The notes under the pieces: model-generated
Seen by the model: only the letters and a program-made list of their open reading frames with translations
What the model was told of the DNA's origin: nothing
Databases searched by the model: none
From: Dama dama
Lineage: Eukaryota > Chordata > Mammalia > Artiodactyla > Cervidae
Length of the DNA stretch: 64,000 nt
Assembly: GCF_033118175.1 (NCBI RefSeq)
Contig: NC_083681.1
Location: 19,176,001 to 19,240,000 of the forward strand
Direction of reading: 5' to 3'
Part shown: positions 24,601 through 37,500 of the stretch, piece after piece
How positions within the stretch are numbered: position 1 is the first letter of the stretch
Layout: the number at the start of each line of letters is the position of its first letter
Program-made: the position numbers and the translations under genes

Positions 24601-27600
24601 TGGACCAACAGACTGGTTCCAAATAGGAAAAGGAGTACTTCAAGCCTATATATTGTCACCCTGCTTATTTAACTTATATGCAGAGTACATCACGAGAAAC
24701 CTTGGGCTGGAGGAGGTACAAGCTGGAATCAAGATTGCCGGGAGAAATATCAAAAATCTCAGATATGCAGATGACACCATCCTTATGGCAGAGAGTGAAG
24801 AAGAACTAAAGAGCCTCCTGATGAAAGTGAAAGAGGAGAGTGAAAAAGTTGGCTTAAAGCTCAACATTTTGAAAACTAAGATCATGGCATCTGGTCCCGT
24901 CTCTTCATAGGAAATAGATGGGGAAACGGTGGCTGACTTTATTTTTCTGGGCTCCAAAATCACTGCAGATGGTGACTGTAGCCATGAAATTAAAAGACGC
25001 TTACTCCTTGGAAGGAAAGTTATGACCAACCTAGGCAGCATATTAAAAAGCAGAGACATTACTTTGCCAACAAAGGTCCGTCTAGTCAAGGCTATGGTTT
25101 TCCCAGTGGTCACGTATGGATGTGAGAGTTGGACTATAAAGAAAGCTGAGTGCCGAAGAATTGATGCTTTTGAACTGTGGTGTTGGAGAAGACTCTTGAG
25201 AGTCCCTTGGACTGCAGGGAGATCCAAACAGTCCATCCTAAAGGAGATCAGTCCTGGTTGTTCATTGGAAGGATTGATGTTGAAGCTGAAACTCCAATAC
25301 TTTGGCCACCTGATGTGAAGAGCTGACTCATTGGAAAAGACCCTGATGCTGGGATAGATTGAGGGCAGGAGGAGAAGGGGAAGACAAAGGATGAGATGGT
25401 TGAATGGCATCACCGACTTGATGAACATGGGTTGGGTGGACTCTGGTAGTTGGTGACAAACAAGGAGGCCTGGTGTGCTGCAGCTCATGGGGTCGCAAAG
25501 AGTCAGACAGGACTGAACGACTGAACTGAACTGAAGTCTAGATGGGAAATGTGATTACATTAAACCCTGATTAAAATGCTAGTCTCAGGAACAAAGAGAG
25601 ATAAAAATTAAAAATAATTTCTTAGCTTCTTTGTTAAAGACATAAATTTTTATTTGTCTCAGTTTCATTTAGCTCATCATTTTAAGTTAATGCTTTTCTG
25701 TTTCTCTGATATGCAGTTTAAATCAATCAAGATTCTTTTTTCTGTGGACAAGTGATGGTACCACTATTATCAATCTTTCAGTCTTCTATAACTGTCAGTG
25801 GTTGAATATCTAAAATATATAGTTATAAGATTGTTTAGGTATACCTAGATATCTGAATTTTTTAAAAATTATTTTTATGTACCTTTAGCTAAACATTAGA
25901 GATTTGCTTGTAAGAAAATTATATAAAATTAAGGAAGTCAGTTGTCATCTATGTGCAGGGAAACTGACTAATTTTTCCTCTGATATTAAGCAGACTCGGC
26001 CAGCTTGTCTCACTAATTCCAGATATACTGGAAATAGGCTGGATTTTTAAAAGGGCTGAAACCTTGGATTTGATGATATGATGTAACTAATGTTACATTA
26101 CAGGGAAAGGCTAAGATCTTTACATTGGATTTCTGTTGTGCCACATTCCAGAATATTTTTGCTGTTAGAAAGTGGTTCCAAATCTCTGTGTGGAAGAGGT
26201 AAAGATAGTAAGTCAGCCCATTTGCCTTTTGGCTTAAAGAACTGTAATTCATTACTTGGAGACTAACAAAAACGCCTTTTAAGACTTTATAGTTCTTGTT
26301 CATTTGGCTGAGGTGTAATGTAATACACCCACTCTTTTTATTTAGAGAACTTATGCCTTTTGTGAGGCTGCCTGTAGCAAGAAATGGGTGATGATGAGTC
26401 TGCTCCTGTCCAGGAGGATTTTTATCTAGTATTAATGACATGTGGGTAGCAGCTAGTTTGGGATATCAATCAAGTTGAAATCTGGGGGAAAGATATGCAG
26501 GGAACAAAGGGTTGATAATTGCCAGTCACTGTGCATCCTTACTAGTAAAGTTCTCTAAGATAGTGTTCTCAAATAAAGGTAAAATGCAGACTGATGAACA
26601 GTGTAGATCAGTGGGAAATTTGGTTGACTGTAAAGTGATTAGGTTGAGGAATTTCAAGATAGACCTGAAGCCTTACTCGTTAAAGTGATTTCTTTAAAAT
26701 TAAATGAAAAAGTTGGATTAAGAGAGTCTTGTTTGGTATGATTTCCCTCTTTTCCTTTGAGTCTGTAGGCCGGCTGCATAGCAGAAAACCGTGGTGCTAG
26801 TTGCATGTCTTGCAGATCTTAGCTCTTTGATAACTATTTCCTTCTGTAATCACTGAATAATTTTGGAAATGAGGCAATAACATGAGCCCCTTAAACTAGC
26901 TGACTTAAAGATCACAGACAGGAAAACTTAAATATATTTTAATTTTGTATCCTTGCAGATTGATCATTTATTCATTAGTAATTTACCAGAGATTGTAGTG
27001 GAGTTATTGATGACGTTACATGAACCAGCAACTTCTGGTGCCAGCCAAAGCACTGACCCCTGTGACTTCTCAGGGTATGGTTTTTAATTTAGAGAATTAG
27101 CTGCAATTTCAGAAGGTCCTTGGAAAGTTTATTGGTTTACACCTTCAAATGTCTATTTCGGTTGTTAGACATGTATTGTACTTTTAAATTCTGTTTCTTT
27201 AAAAATAATTACCTTTGAATTGAAGTATCTGCTGTACTGTAGCCTCTTCTTAGTAACTGCTCTTTTAATTACCACTTTGTTTGCAAAGTCAGGAACCTTT
27301 TTCTTCTCAGCCTTTTTGTAATATTTGAGCATTGGGCCATCTCCTATCTCATGAAATTTTCTTCTTCATGACCCATTATTCTTTGTTCTCTTCTCCTTAT
27401 CTATGACTTGACTTTCTGTATCACCGTTTTTTAAAAAAGCATTCTCCTTTGCTAGTGGAATCTTATTATATTTTAATTTCATTTGTGTGTAAAACCTACT
27501 TGATTGAATATGAATGGTAGAGTTATTCATATACATTGTTACTCATTTGCCTTGACTGTAAGGTACTTGAAAATATCCTTAACTTTTTTAATATTCTGTA

Positions 27601-28536
27601 CAATACTAAGCATGTAAAACAGTAATAATATCTATTAAAATACTTTTGCATGTGTAATTTCATTTGGTGTAGTATTTGATTGCTGTCTTGATATGTTATT
27701 GTGTTTATGTGTGTACCCGTGGCTGATTCATGTCAATGTATGGCAAAAACCATCACAACATTGTAAAGTAATTATCCTCCAATTAAAATAAATAAATTAA
27801 TTTTAAAAAATATTATTGAGTTTAAAGTACTAGCATAGAGCTTTAATTCATACCTTAAGTAAAGTGATACTAGGTCTCTTTTTTATAACTGCTGTTAACT
27901 TTATAAACGATTTTTTAAGCAAATTATTGACTAAGTCCTAGAAAGTTATTTAGGTGTTCTGATTGATGTATATAGACTGTAATATGTCATTTGTGATTTT
28001 ATTAAAAGTCTAATTTTCACCTAGAAAATAACTAAAATTTGGGGTTAGTATAATATAAATTTTTCTTTTGAATTTTCACTGATCTATCAAGAAAATGTTT
28101 TTTCTTGGTAGTTTTATTCTGAAAATGATGACTGTAATTTTTTTCTATAACTCTTAGGGATTTGGATCCTGCTCCTAATCCACCTCATTTTCCATCACAT
28201 GTGATTAAAGCGACATTTGCCTATATCAGCAATTGCCATAAAACCAAGCTTAAAAGCATTTTAGAAATTCTTTCCAAAAGCCCTGTAAGTATAATTTACT
28301 AGTATACTAACTGAAGAGAGAATTCCTTCTTTTTCAGCTAGAAAATCTGTTTAAGTACATTTTATTTTTATTTTTTCATAAGTACATTTAAAAAAAGTAA
28401 ACAAATGGAAAATTTACTTGAATAAATTAAGAAAAACACTCATTTACAAGTTTATATCTTGGTATTTGTCAGTATTAATTGAAATATGTCACATATGAGG
28501 GCTGAATTTCATGACATTTTAGGTTGGCTCAAGAAG

Positions 28537-28569
<33 letters not shown>

Positions 28570-31500
28570 TTTTTAAGGCTATACTACTAAATATTGTTTA
28601 CTATCTGAAAACTAAATAAATTGACAATAGTTTTTTTTTAATTTAAGATAGTAATTTTCTTAATGTGATATTTTGCATTTGATATCAAAACCCCAAGCAA
28701 AATTCTGAAATTTAGAATTCTGTAATTTGAATATAAAATGTATGTATTAAAAAAAATAAAATAAAATGTATGTATTATGGCTGAGTATATGTGGTTAGGC
28801 AAGGTTTTACTAAATGTATCTTTATTTTCTAGGATTCCTATCAGAAAATTCTTCTAGCCATATGTGAGCAAGCAGCTGAGACAAATAATGTTTATAAAAG
28901 GCACAGAATTATTAAAATATATCACCTGTTTGTTAGTTTATTAATGAATGATATAAAGAGTGGCTTAGGAGGAGCTTGGGCCTTTGTTCTTCGAGATGTT
29001 ATTTATACTTTGATTCACTATATCAACCAAAGGTAAGTAATATATTTAGACCAATATATAAGAAGTTTTTCTACCTTCATCTTAATTGAAAAATTATATG
29101 CTTCTACAGGGTAGAAGCCAGAGTATTATATTCTGAATTTTGCTTTTTTAATATATATATAGATATTATATTTTACAAAGTGAATCACTACTTTTCCAGC
29201 TCTAGAAATCTTTAAATATTAAAGGTCTTCTCTTCAACATTTTAAATATGCTAATTTGACATGGCCATAAATACATGTTACCATAGCAGTTCTGCTCACC
29301 ACTTCCAGTGTGTGGGAAGGGGAAGGGGGATTCCCAGTGCACACCCAGGATATTCTTCAGACATCAGCTGGTACCTGCCTGTAGATAGTGTCAGATCCCA
29401 CAGGTTAAGATCTCAGTCCTATAAGACTACCCTCTCTCCAACCTCATCAGACTCCAGTTGAAAACTATAGATTGGAGGTTTCAATAACCCCCTTCCTTGG
29501 GTTTGATTATTTTGCTAGAGTGGCTCACAGAACTTATTAGAAACCTGTTTACTCACTAGATTGTTGGTTTATTACAAAAAGAAATAACTCAGGAACAGCC
29601 AAATGGAAGAGATACATAGGGCAAAGTACGGGGAACGGGCATGGCACTTAAGTGGTCTCTCCAGTCACTTCACTTTCATACCTGCAAATGTTCACCAACC
29701 CAGAAGCTCCTTAAACCCCATCCTTTTGGGTGTTACAGAGGAATCATCAGCCATTGGGACTGATTGAAGGGAAGGCCCTTTTTGATCAGAGAGGTGGGAC
29801 AGAAAGTTCTAACCCTCTAATTATAGGGTTGGTTCTCTTGGCAACCAGCCCACATCCTTAGAGGCTTCCCCAAAGATACTTCATCAACATAACGAAAGAC
29901 TCCTTTATTGCTCTCGTCACAGGAAATTCCAGAAGCTTTAGGGACTCTGCCAGGAATGGGGACAAAGACCAAATATATATTTCTTATTATAAATCACAAT
30001 ATCACAATTACTATAGATTTGGGGATGTATGTTCTTTTTAGCATCTCTGTCCTTTCCATTGGTTTTAATAATGATTCTATTGTTTTCTTATTAGTAGGTA
30101 ACATTGTAATAAAATAAACTTAAGCCCTCAAAGCATATGAAGATATCTATTTCCATTTTGTTTTCTCATATTCTTTTTTGCTTTTTAAAAATATAATTTT
30201 AATTTTAAGTCATATGTATGTGTATGTACTTTAAGTCATTCAGTCTTTTTCCTTCACTTTTTTAAAAAAGGTTTTATTATGGTGTTAAAATATATAACAA
30301 AATTTCTCATTTTTAACTATATTTTCCAATTTAGTGCTATTAATTATGTTCATGATATGCTATTAATTTTTATTTCTGTCATTGCTGTTTCCAAACCCAA
30401 CTTTTTTATTACCTCAAGTAGAACCTCTCTACTCATTAAGCAATAACCACACAGTTCCTCTTCCCTATAGCCCTTATCACTTCTAATCTACTTCCTGTCT
30501 TTTTTAATTTCCTTGTTCTAGGTATTTCATATAAGCAGAATCATAATTTCTTTGCCCTTTCCTATTGGCTTGTTTCACTTAGCATGTCTTCAGTGTTTAT
30601 CCAGCATCATGCTTTTTTATGGCTAAATAACATTCCATTCGGCATCCCTGGTGTCTCAGATGGTAAAGAATCCTCCTTCTATGCGGGAGACCTGGGTTTG
30701 ATCCCTGGGTTGGGAAGATCCCCTGGAGGAGGGCATGGCAACCCACTCCAGTATTCTTGCCTGGAGAATCCCCAGGGACAGAGGAGCCTGGTGGGCTACA
30801 GTCCATGGGATTGCAAAGAGTTGGACACAACAGAGCAACTAAACACAGCAACATTCCATTGGATATATACCACATTTTTTTCATTCATTCATCTCATAAT
30901 GAACACTTGGGTTGTTTCCTAGGCATGAAGTGGTATCTCATTGGGGTTTTGATTTTGCATTTTCCTACTAACTACTCATGAATATCTTTTCATGAGCTTA
31001 TTGATGATTTGTATGTCTTCTTTGGAGAAATGTCTATTTAAATCCTTTGCCCATTTTAAAAATTGGATTGTCTCTCAAATCAAAAATGGATTTGGGAGAA
31101 TAGCATTGAAACATGTATATTACCATGTGTGAAATAGATCACCAGTCCAAGTTCGATGCGTGCAACAGGCACTCAAAGCCGGTGCACCGGGGCAACCCAG
31201 GGGGATGGGATGGGAAGGGAAATGGGAGAGGGCTTTGGGATGAGGGACAATAAAATAAAAATAGAGGGAAAAAATTTGGATTGTCTTTTTGTTGTTGAGC
31301 TGCAGGAGTTCTTTATATATTCTGGGACTGAACTCAGTATGTGATTTGCAAATATATTCTGGATATTGAATTCATAAGTGATTTGCAAATAGTTTTTTCC
31401 ATCCTATAAAATTTTCACTTTCCTGATAATGTCTTTTGATGAGCAAATGTTTTTTAATTTTGGTAAGGTCTGATTTATTTTTCTTTTGTCTCATGTGGTT

Positions 31501-34500
31501 TTGGTATTGTAGGTAAGAATGCATTGTCAAATCTAAGGTCATGGAGATTTACCCTTCAAGTTTGTTCTAAGAGTATTATGATTTTAGCTCTTATATTTAG
31601 GTTGCTGATCCATTTTAATTTTTATAAATAGTGTGAGTTAAGGGTTCAATTTCATTCTTTTGCATGTAGAAATCTAGTTGTCCCAGCACTATTTATTAGA
31701 CTGTTCTTTCGCCCTTGTCAAAAATCAGTTAGCCATTGATGTATGGGTTTATTTCTGGATTCTCAGTTCTATTCCATTGGTCTTTCCTTATGCCATGCTG
31801 TGTTGCTTCTTCTTGTTCAGTCGCTGAGTCGTGTCCAATTGTTTTCAACCTCAGGGACATACAGCACACCAGGCTTCCCTGTCCTTCGCTATCTCCCAGA
31901 GTTTGCTCAGACTCATGTCCATTGAGTCAGTGATGCTATCCAAATATTTCATCCTTTGTCACCCCCTTCTCCTGCCTTCAGTCTTTCCCAGCATCAGGGT
32001 CTTTTCCAGTGGGTCGGCTCTTCACATCAGGTGGCCAAAGTACTGGAGCTTCAGCTTCAGCATCAGTCCTTCCAATGAGTATTCAGGGTTGATTTCCTTC
32101 AGGAATGACTGTGTTGCTTACTGTCGCTTTATAGTAACTTTTGAAATCAGGAAGTGTGAGTCCTCCAATTTTCTTCTTCTTTTTCAAATTGTTTTGACTG
32201 TTTGGATACCTTGCAATTCCATATGAATTTGTCGACCAGTTCTTCCATTTATGCAAAAAAAGTGCTGGAATTTAGATGGATGTTGCATTCAATATGCCAC
32301 TGTTTTAGATAGTGTTAAAATTTGTCTTCCAGTCCATGAATACAGCATGTTTTTCCCTTTAGTTGGGTTTAATTTCTTTCATCCATGCTATATAATTTTC
32401 AGTATACGGGCAATTCACATCCTTGGTTAAATTTATTCCTAGATGTTTAATTCTTTTAGGTGCTATTGCAAGTGGAGTTTTTAAATCAGTTTTCATTTTA
32501 GATTGTCATTGCTGTTGTATAGAAACACAGATAATTTTGTATGTGATTTTGTGATTTGCAGCTTTGCTAAATTTGTTACCACTAGTAGATTTCTTGTGGA
32601 TTCTTTTTGGAGTTTCTTATAAAGAAATCATATCATCTGAATATCATTTTACTTCTTCCTTTCTGATTTGGATGCCCTTTCTTTTTCTTATTTAATTGCT
32701 CTGGCTGGAAGTTCGGTACTATGTTGGGTAGCAGTGGTGAAAGTGGACATCTTTGTCTTATTCCTAATCTTAGTGGGAAAGCTTTTTAGTCTTTCAATAC
32801 TGATTATGTTGTTAGTTTGGGGTTTTCATAGGTTACCTTTATTTTGTTGAGAAAGTTTTTATTCTAATATTTTTCTGAGTGTTTTTCTCATGAAAGGATG
32901 GTGGATTTTGTCACATGCCTTTTCATTGTTTGTTGAGAGGGTCCTGTGTTATATTCTTGTATTCTGTTAATGTGGTGTATTTCTTGGATTGACTTTCTTA
33001 TGATATACTCTTGCATTTCTGAGATAAATCCCAGTTGCTCATGATGTATATTCTTTTAATGTGCTATTAGATTCAGTTTTCTAGTATTTTGTTGAGGGGT
33101 TTTGCACCTATATATATATATATATTCATAAGAGTATTAGATATTATAATTTTCCTGTGTTGTCTTTATCTTACTTTGATATCAGAGAAATGCTGGCCCC
33201 ATAAAATGAATTAGGAAGTGTTTCCTGCTATTTTGTTTTGGGGAAGAATTTGAGGTGTTAATTCTTAAGTGTTTGGTAGTGTTCTTCAAGTCTTTCTTCT
33301 TTTTCAGTGTAGGTGTTAACTGCAACATTTTGTTCTCTCAGTACTGCTTATGCTGAATCTCATTAGTTTTGGCATGCTGTATCTTCATTTTCGTTTGTCT
33401 CTAAGCTCTTTTAGCATGTTTAAAACAGTTGTCTGATAAAGTTATTGTCTAGTAATTCTGATATCAGAGCTTCCTTGTGCGCTCTTTCAGTCAATATATT
33501 TTATTCCTTTGAATGGCCTATACTTTCCTATTGTTTTGAATTCCTTGTGATTTTTTTTTTTTTTTAATTGAAACGGGACATTTTACTATTATATTACCCG
33601 TGGAAATTAGATTTTCCCCTTCCCCAAGGTTTGACTTTTTTTTTTTTTTGAATTGTTGAAGGCTGTAGTGGTACATTTGTTTCATAGATATACTCAACTG
33701 TATTTCCAGAGAGTGTATTCCTTGCCATTGTAGTCACTAAAGACTGTTCCTTAACTTGTGTTCAGGTAGCATTTTGACAGAGATTTCCCTGAATACAAGG
33801 AGCCAGAGAAAGAGAAAAGCTATCCTAGTCTTTGCAGATTGACTCTGTGTTAGGAATCTCCTTCAACACTTAGCTTGACTTCCACCAAGCCTAACCATCT
33901 GCCCAAAGAGAAAGATTATGATCTTCTCAGGTAGTTTTTGAATAAGCACCTTACCCTGGGCATGTGAAGTTCCATGAAATATGGGTGATTTTGCGTGTTC
34001 TAATTTCCAAAGAAACTCTCTCCCTAGCTTTTCATCCTGGGCTTTAGGCAATCTCTTATCCCAGGCAGCTGTGGGTTCTTGGTCAGCCTTACAGTGCCCT
34101 CAGCTTTTTCAGCCTGTCAGAGACACAAGTTAAGAAAACAGAGCCAAGTCTACGGCCATACCACCCTGAACGCTCCCGATCTCGTCTGATCTCGGAAGCT
34201 TAGCAGAGTCAGGCCGGGTTAGTCCTTGGATGGGAAAACAGAGCCAAGCACCTTGCATTAGTCCCCAGATAGGTTTAGAACAGAAATACACAATAATTTG
34301 TGAATAAAGTCTGCTCTGCTCCATCCACAACTAAGGACCAGGATTCCACGTTAGAAACGGGGTCTGAAGTTTTCATGAATACTGCCAGGCTGGGGATGAT
34401 GTAGGGCACAGACAAGTAAAATCACCACAAAGCTTTCCTAGTTTTTAAGTTTCCTTTTTCTTGATTCAGTGATTGCTTGATTGTTGCTGTTTTACAGAGT

Positions 34501-37500
34501 TCTAACAAAGTTCCTACAGTTTGCTCGTTTTTCAGTATTTCTGTTAGGGAAGCTTGGAGCTGCCTACTCTGTCATTTTCTTGATGTCACTTCTGTTTTTG
34601 GCTTTTAAACATCTAATTTTAAAGAATTAGATGTGAAGGTAACTTTTATGTCATGCCACATCAGAATTAGAGCTGTTGAATAATAATGACTTTTGAACAA
34701 GTTGATATCAAAGTAGTGTCCTGTAACTTACTGTTTTTTCCCCCACATTAGGCCTTCTCGTTTCATGGATGTGTCATTACGTAGCTTCTCCCTTTGTTGT
34801 GACCTGTTAAGCCGGGTTTGCCACACAGCGGTAACTTACTGTAAGGATGCTTTAGAAAGTCATCTTCATGTTATTGTTGGTACACTTATACCCCTTGTGG
34901 ATGATCAAATGGAAGTTCAGGAGCAGGTAATTTCTCAAATCATGTTCAAAATGATATTTGAAATATACTGATAAAGTATTCTTGGAAAGAACTGGTTGTT
35001 TTATGTTTACTTGGTGTAATCAGTAATTTCAGTGAAAATAGTCTTTGAAAAATGACAGGGAAAACATTCTCAATGAATTAATCCTTATAATCTTTTTGTT
35101 ATAGAGCACCTGGTAATTTTGACCTAATAAATAACCTGATTTCTTGCTTACTGATACTGAAATGTAGAGGTAGTCAAAACTAGGGATTCAGTTCACACTA
35201 CTCTGATGGTGTATGAGATATTATATAAAATGCTTCAGTAATATTGACAACCGTCTTCCTCAGTATCCATCCTATAGTAAAGGCCCTACATGTTTGTTGA
35301 ATTATTTGAAAACCCAGAAACAGTAGTTGCTAGGTGCCTTAGTAGTGATTAGAACATTTTATCTAAACTAGGTTAATAGAGTTTTTATCATTTATTACAG
35401 TGGGTTTATTTGTTTTATTTTAAAATAGAATTAATCCATTTCTCTTAATTTTTTCTTTTTTAATTTTGTTTAGGTATTGGACTTGTTGAAATTCTTAGTG
35501 ATTGATAACAAGGATAATGAAAATCTGTATATCACAATTAAACTTTTAGATCCTTTTCCTGACCACGTTGTCTTTAAGGATTTGCGTATTACTCAGCAGA
35601 AAATCAAATACAGTAAAGGACCCTTTTCACTTTTGGAGGTAATTCTATCATCTTGCTATTTTGTATTAGAGAGGGTAGTAGTACTTTCTGGAAGTCTCTG
35701 ATCCTCTCAGAGTAAAAGCTGGTCTTTTTAAAAAATTGTGATTAAAAAAGCTTAACCTGAAATCTGTCCTCTTAACAGATAAAAAACTGAATTTTTAAAT
35801 ATACTCTTGCCTTGCAGTAAAAGTATAAATTATCAAAGTTTCTTGGTAAAGATCTGAATTTAAATATTAAAGAAGTATAATATAAAATATGCTTGATGAA
35901 ATATACACTTAAGATTCATTAATATCTCAAAATTACCATCTGATCCTCTGAAGGAAAATATAAGGCTTGAATTAGAGATGGTATGTAACTTTTTAAAGAG
36001 TTTTTCAGGTTTTAATCTTGTTTAACCCTTATAAATTTCAAAACTATGATCAGATGTTTTCCCTATAAATCTTACTCTAATTTTACTCTACAATTGACTA
36101 TAATCAATATGAGAATATAGTTAAATATATTGAGACATAAAACTAGAATTGTAGTGATAAAAAAATACAAGTTTAAGTTTTTCTCTCTAATTGAGTATAC
36201 TATAACAATCTTAAAGTCTAAATAGTTTATCATGAGAGAGTCTATTAGAATTTAAACAATTAAAACACTGTAAGATTTGAAGTGAAATAAATAACTTATT
36301 TCCACCTTGTTTGGTAATAACAGTGATAGGAATCAGTGTCTGTGGAAGGCATTAACTGATTTTTAGAAATTTTATTTTACAGACTCAACCAATATATATC
36401 AAAAGCAAGTTACATTTTTAGCTGATTTTCTCTTTTAGGAAATTAACCATTTTCTCTCAGTAAGTGCTTATGACGCACTTCCATTGACAAGGCTTGAAGG
36501 ATTGAAGGATCTTCGAAGACAACTAGAGCAACATAAAGATCAGATGATGGATCTTATGAGAGCATCTCAGGGTACTCATTTTAATAACTTGGATTATTTG
36601 TATCTGTTTCTTTTTGAAAGAATCTCTTTAAATTCTTGCTCTTGGTTTAATTGCCACAGATTTAGTTCAGACCCTAATCATTTCTCATCTAGTTGTGAAA
36701 GACTATCTAAGTTGTATCCTCACCTTGAATTACTCCCATTTTATTCATACTTTGGACCTGTGCCGGAATGTCCAAATTTATTCTGCCACTTAAAAAAATG
36801 TTAACAATTTGCTGCTGCCCAAAAGAAAAATTTGAATTCTTTAAAGGGAGGCATACAAGGTAATCTCTCTCTGCCTACTACCCCAGTTTATTTATTTATT
36901 TATTTATTTATCCCCGAGTTTATTTAAATAAAAGAAACATTTCATTTTAAGCATCTTAGCCATGTATGTGTTCTGTTTGTATGTATGTATGTGTCTGTTT
37001 TGTATCTGCACACATATTTGTATATGTGTTTCTAGTTTTTTTTTTTTTTTAACTTAAGAAAACTTCCATTTTTAAGTTGATTTGATTTTAGTTTTTAGGT
37101 TACTATAGTACTGCACTTGGTGGAAACATTTTCTACTTATGTTTTGATTTTCTTCATCCTGTGCTGATTAACTTCATATTTCTATTTTGTGATTTTTATC
37201 CTCAGTTACTTTTAAAAATTAATTTTGTTTTGACCATCTGAATTCTGAGTTTCTAGAATATTTGTTCTTGAGGTATATGTATGTATATACATGTATATAT
37301 ATATGAAACATGAACTTTCTCTTTGTATTTCTAATTCTTGTGTATTTGGGTATTTTATTGATTCATACCAATATAGCCAATAGATGTTTGTAGCTATTTA
37401 AATTTAAGTGACTTAAAATTCAGTAAAATTTAAAGTTCAACTTCTTTGTTGTACTAGCACATGTCAAGTTCTCAGTAGTAACATGTGGCTTGTGGCTGTC

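Larger units (their letters stand above)
30260..33640 (-). mobile_element. Ancient L1 LINE, minus strand, with later insertions
   Basis: The stretch reads as reversed L1: 3' UTR (30260-30600), then ORF2 sequence on the reverse strand (for example aaatgtctatttaaatcctt, tttaagttt-like phrases and agttctttatatattctggg) with many stops. It is interrupted at 30640-30849 (Bov-tA), 31074-31275 (L1 3' end) and 31809-32108 (BovB). Its own boundaries are approximate. Confidence 0.75.

Noticed and set aside
24646..25488. 280-codon minus-strand frame, the longest in the window
   Set aside because: It is antisense to the plus-strand BovB, open because of the codon composition of the RT frame.
29257..30020. 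A complete endogenous retrovirus
   Set aside because: Only one LTR-like unit is visible and no gag, pol or env sequence follows.
30640..30849. tRNA-like A and B box sequences that could be tRNA genes
   Set aside because: They belong to the tRNA-derived head of Bov-tA SINEs, and no cloverleaf or intact tRNA end is present. The same holds for the other Bov-tA copies.
30584..30922. Open frames of 60 to 110 codons on both strands over SINEs
   Set aside because: They coincide with Bov-tA or Bov-A sequence and recur in every copy, so they are repeat shadows.
34148..34234. Possible functional 5S rRNA gene
   Set aside because: The last third is missing, several bases differ and retroposition duplications flank it.
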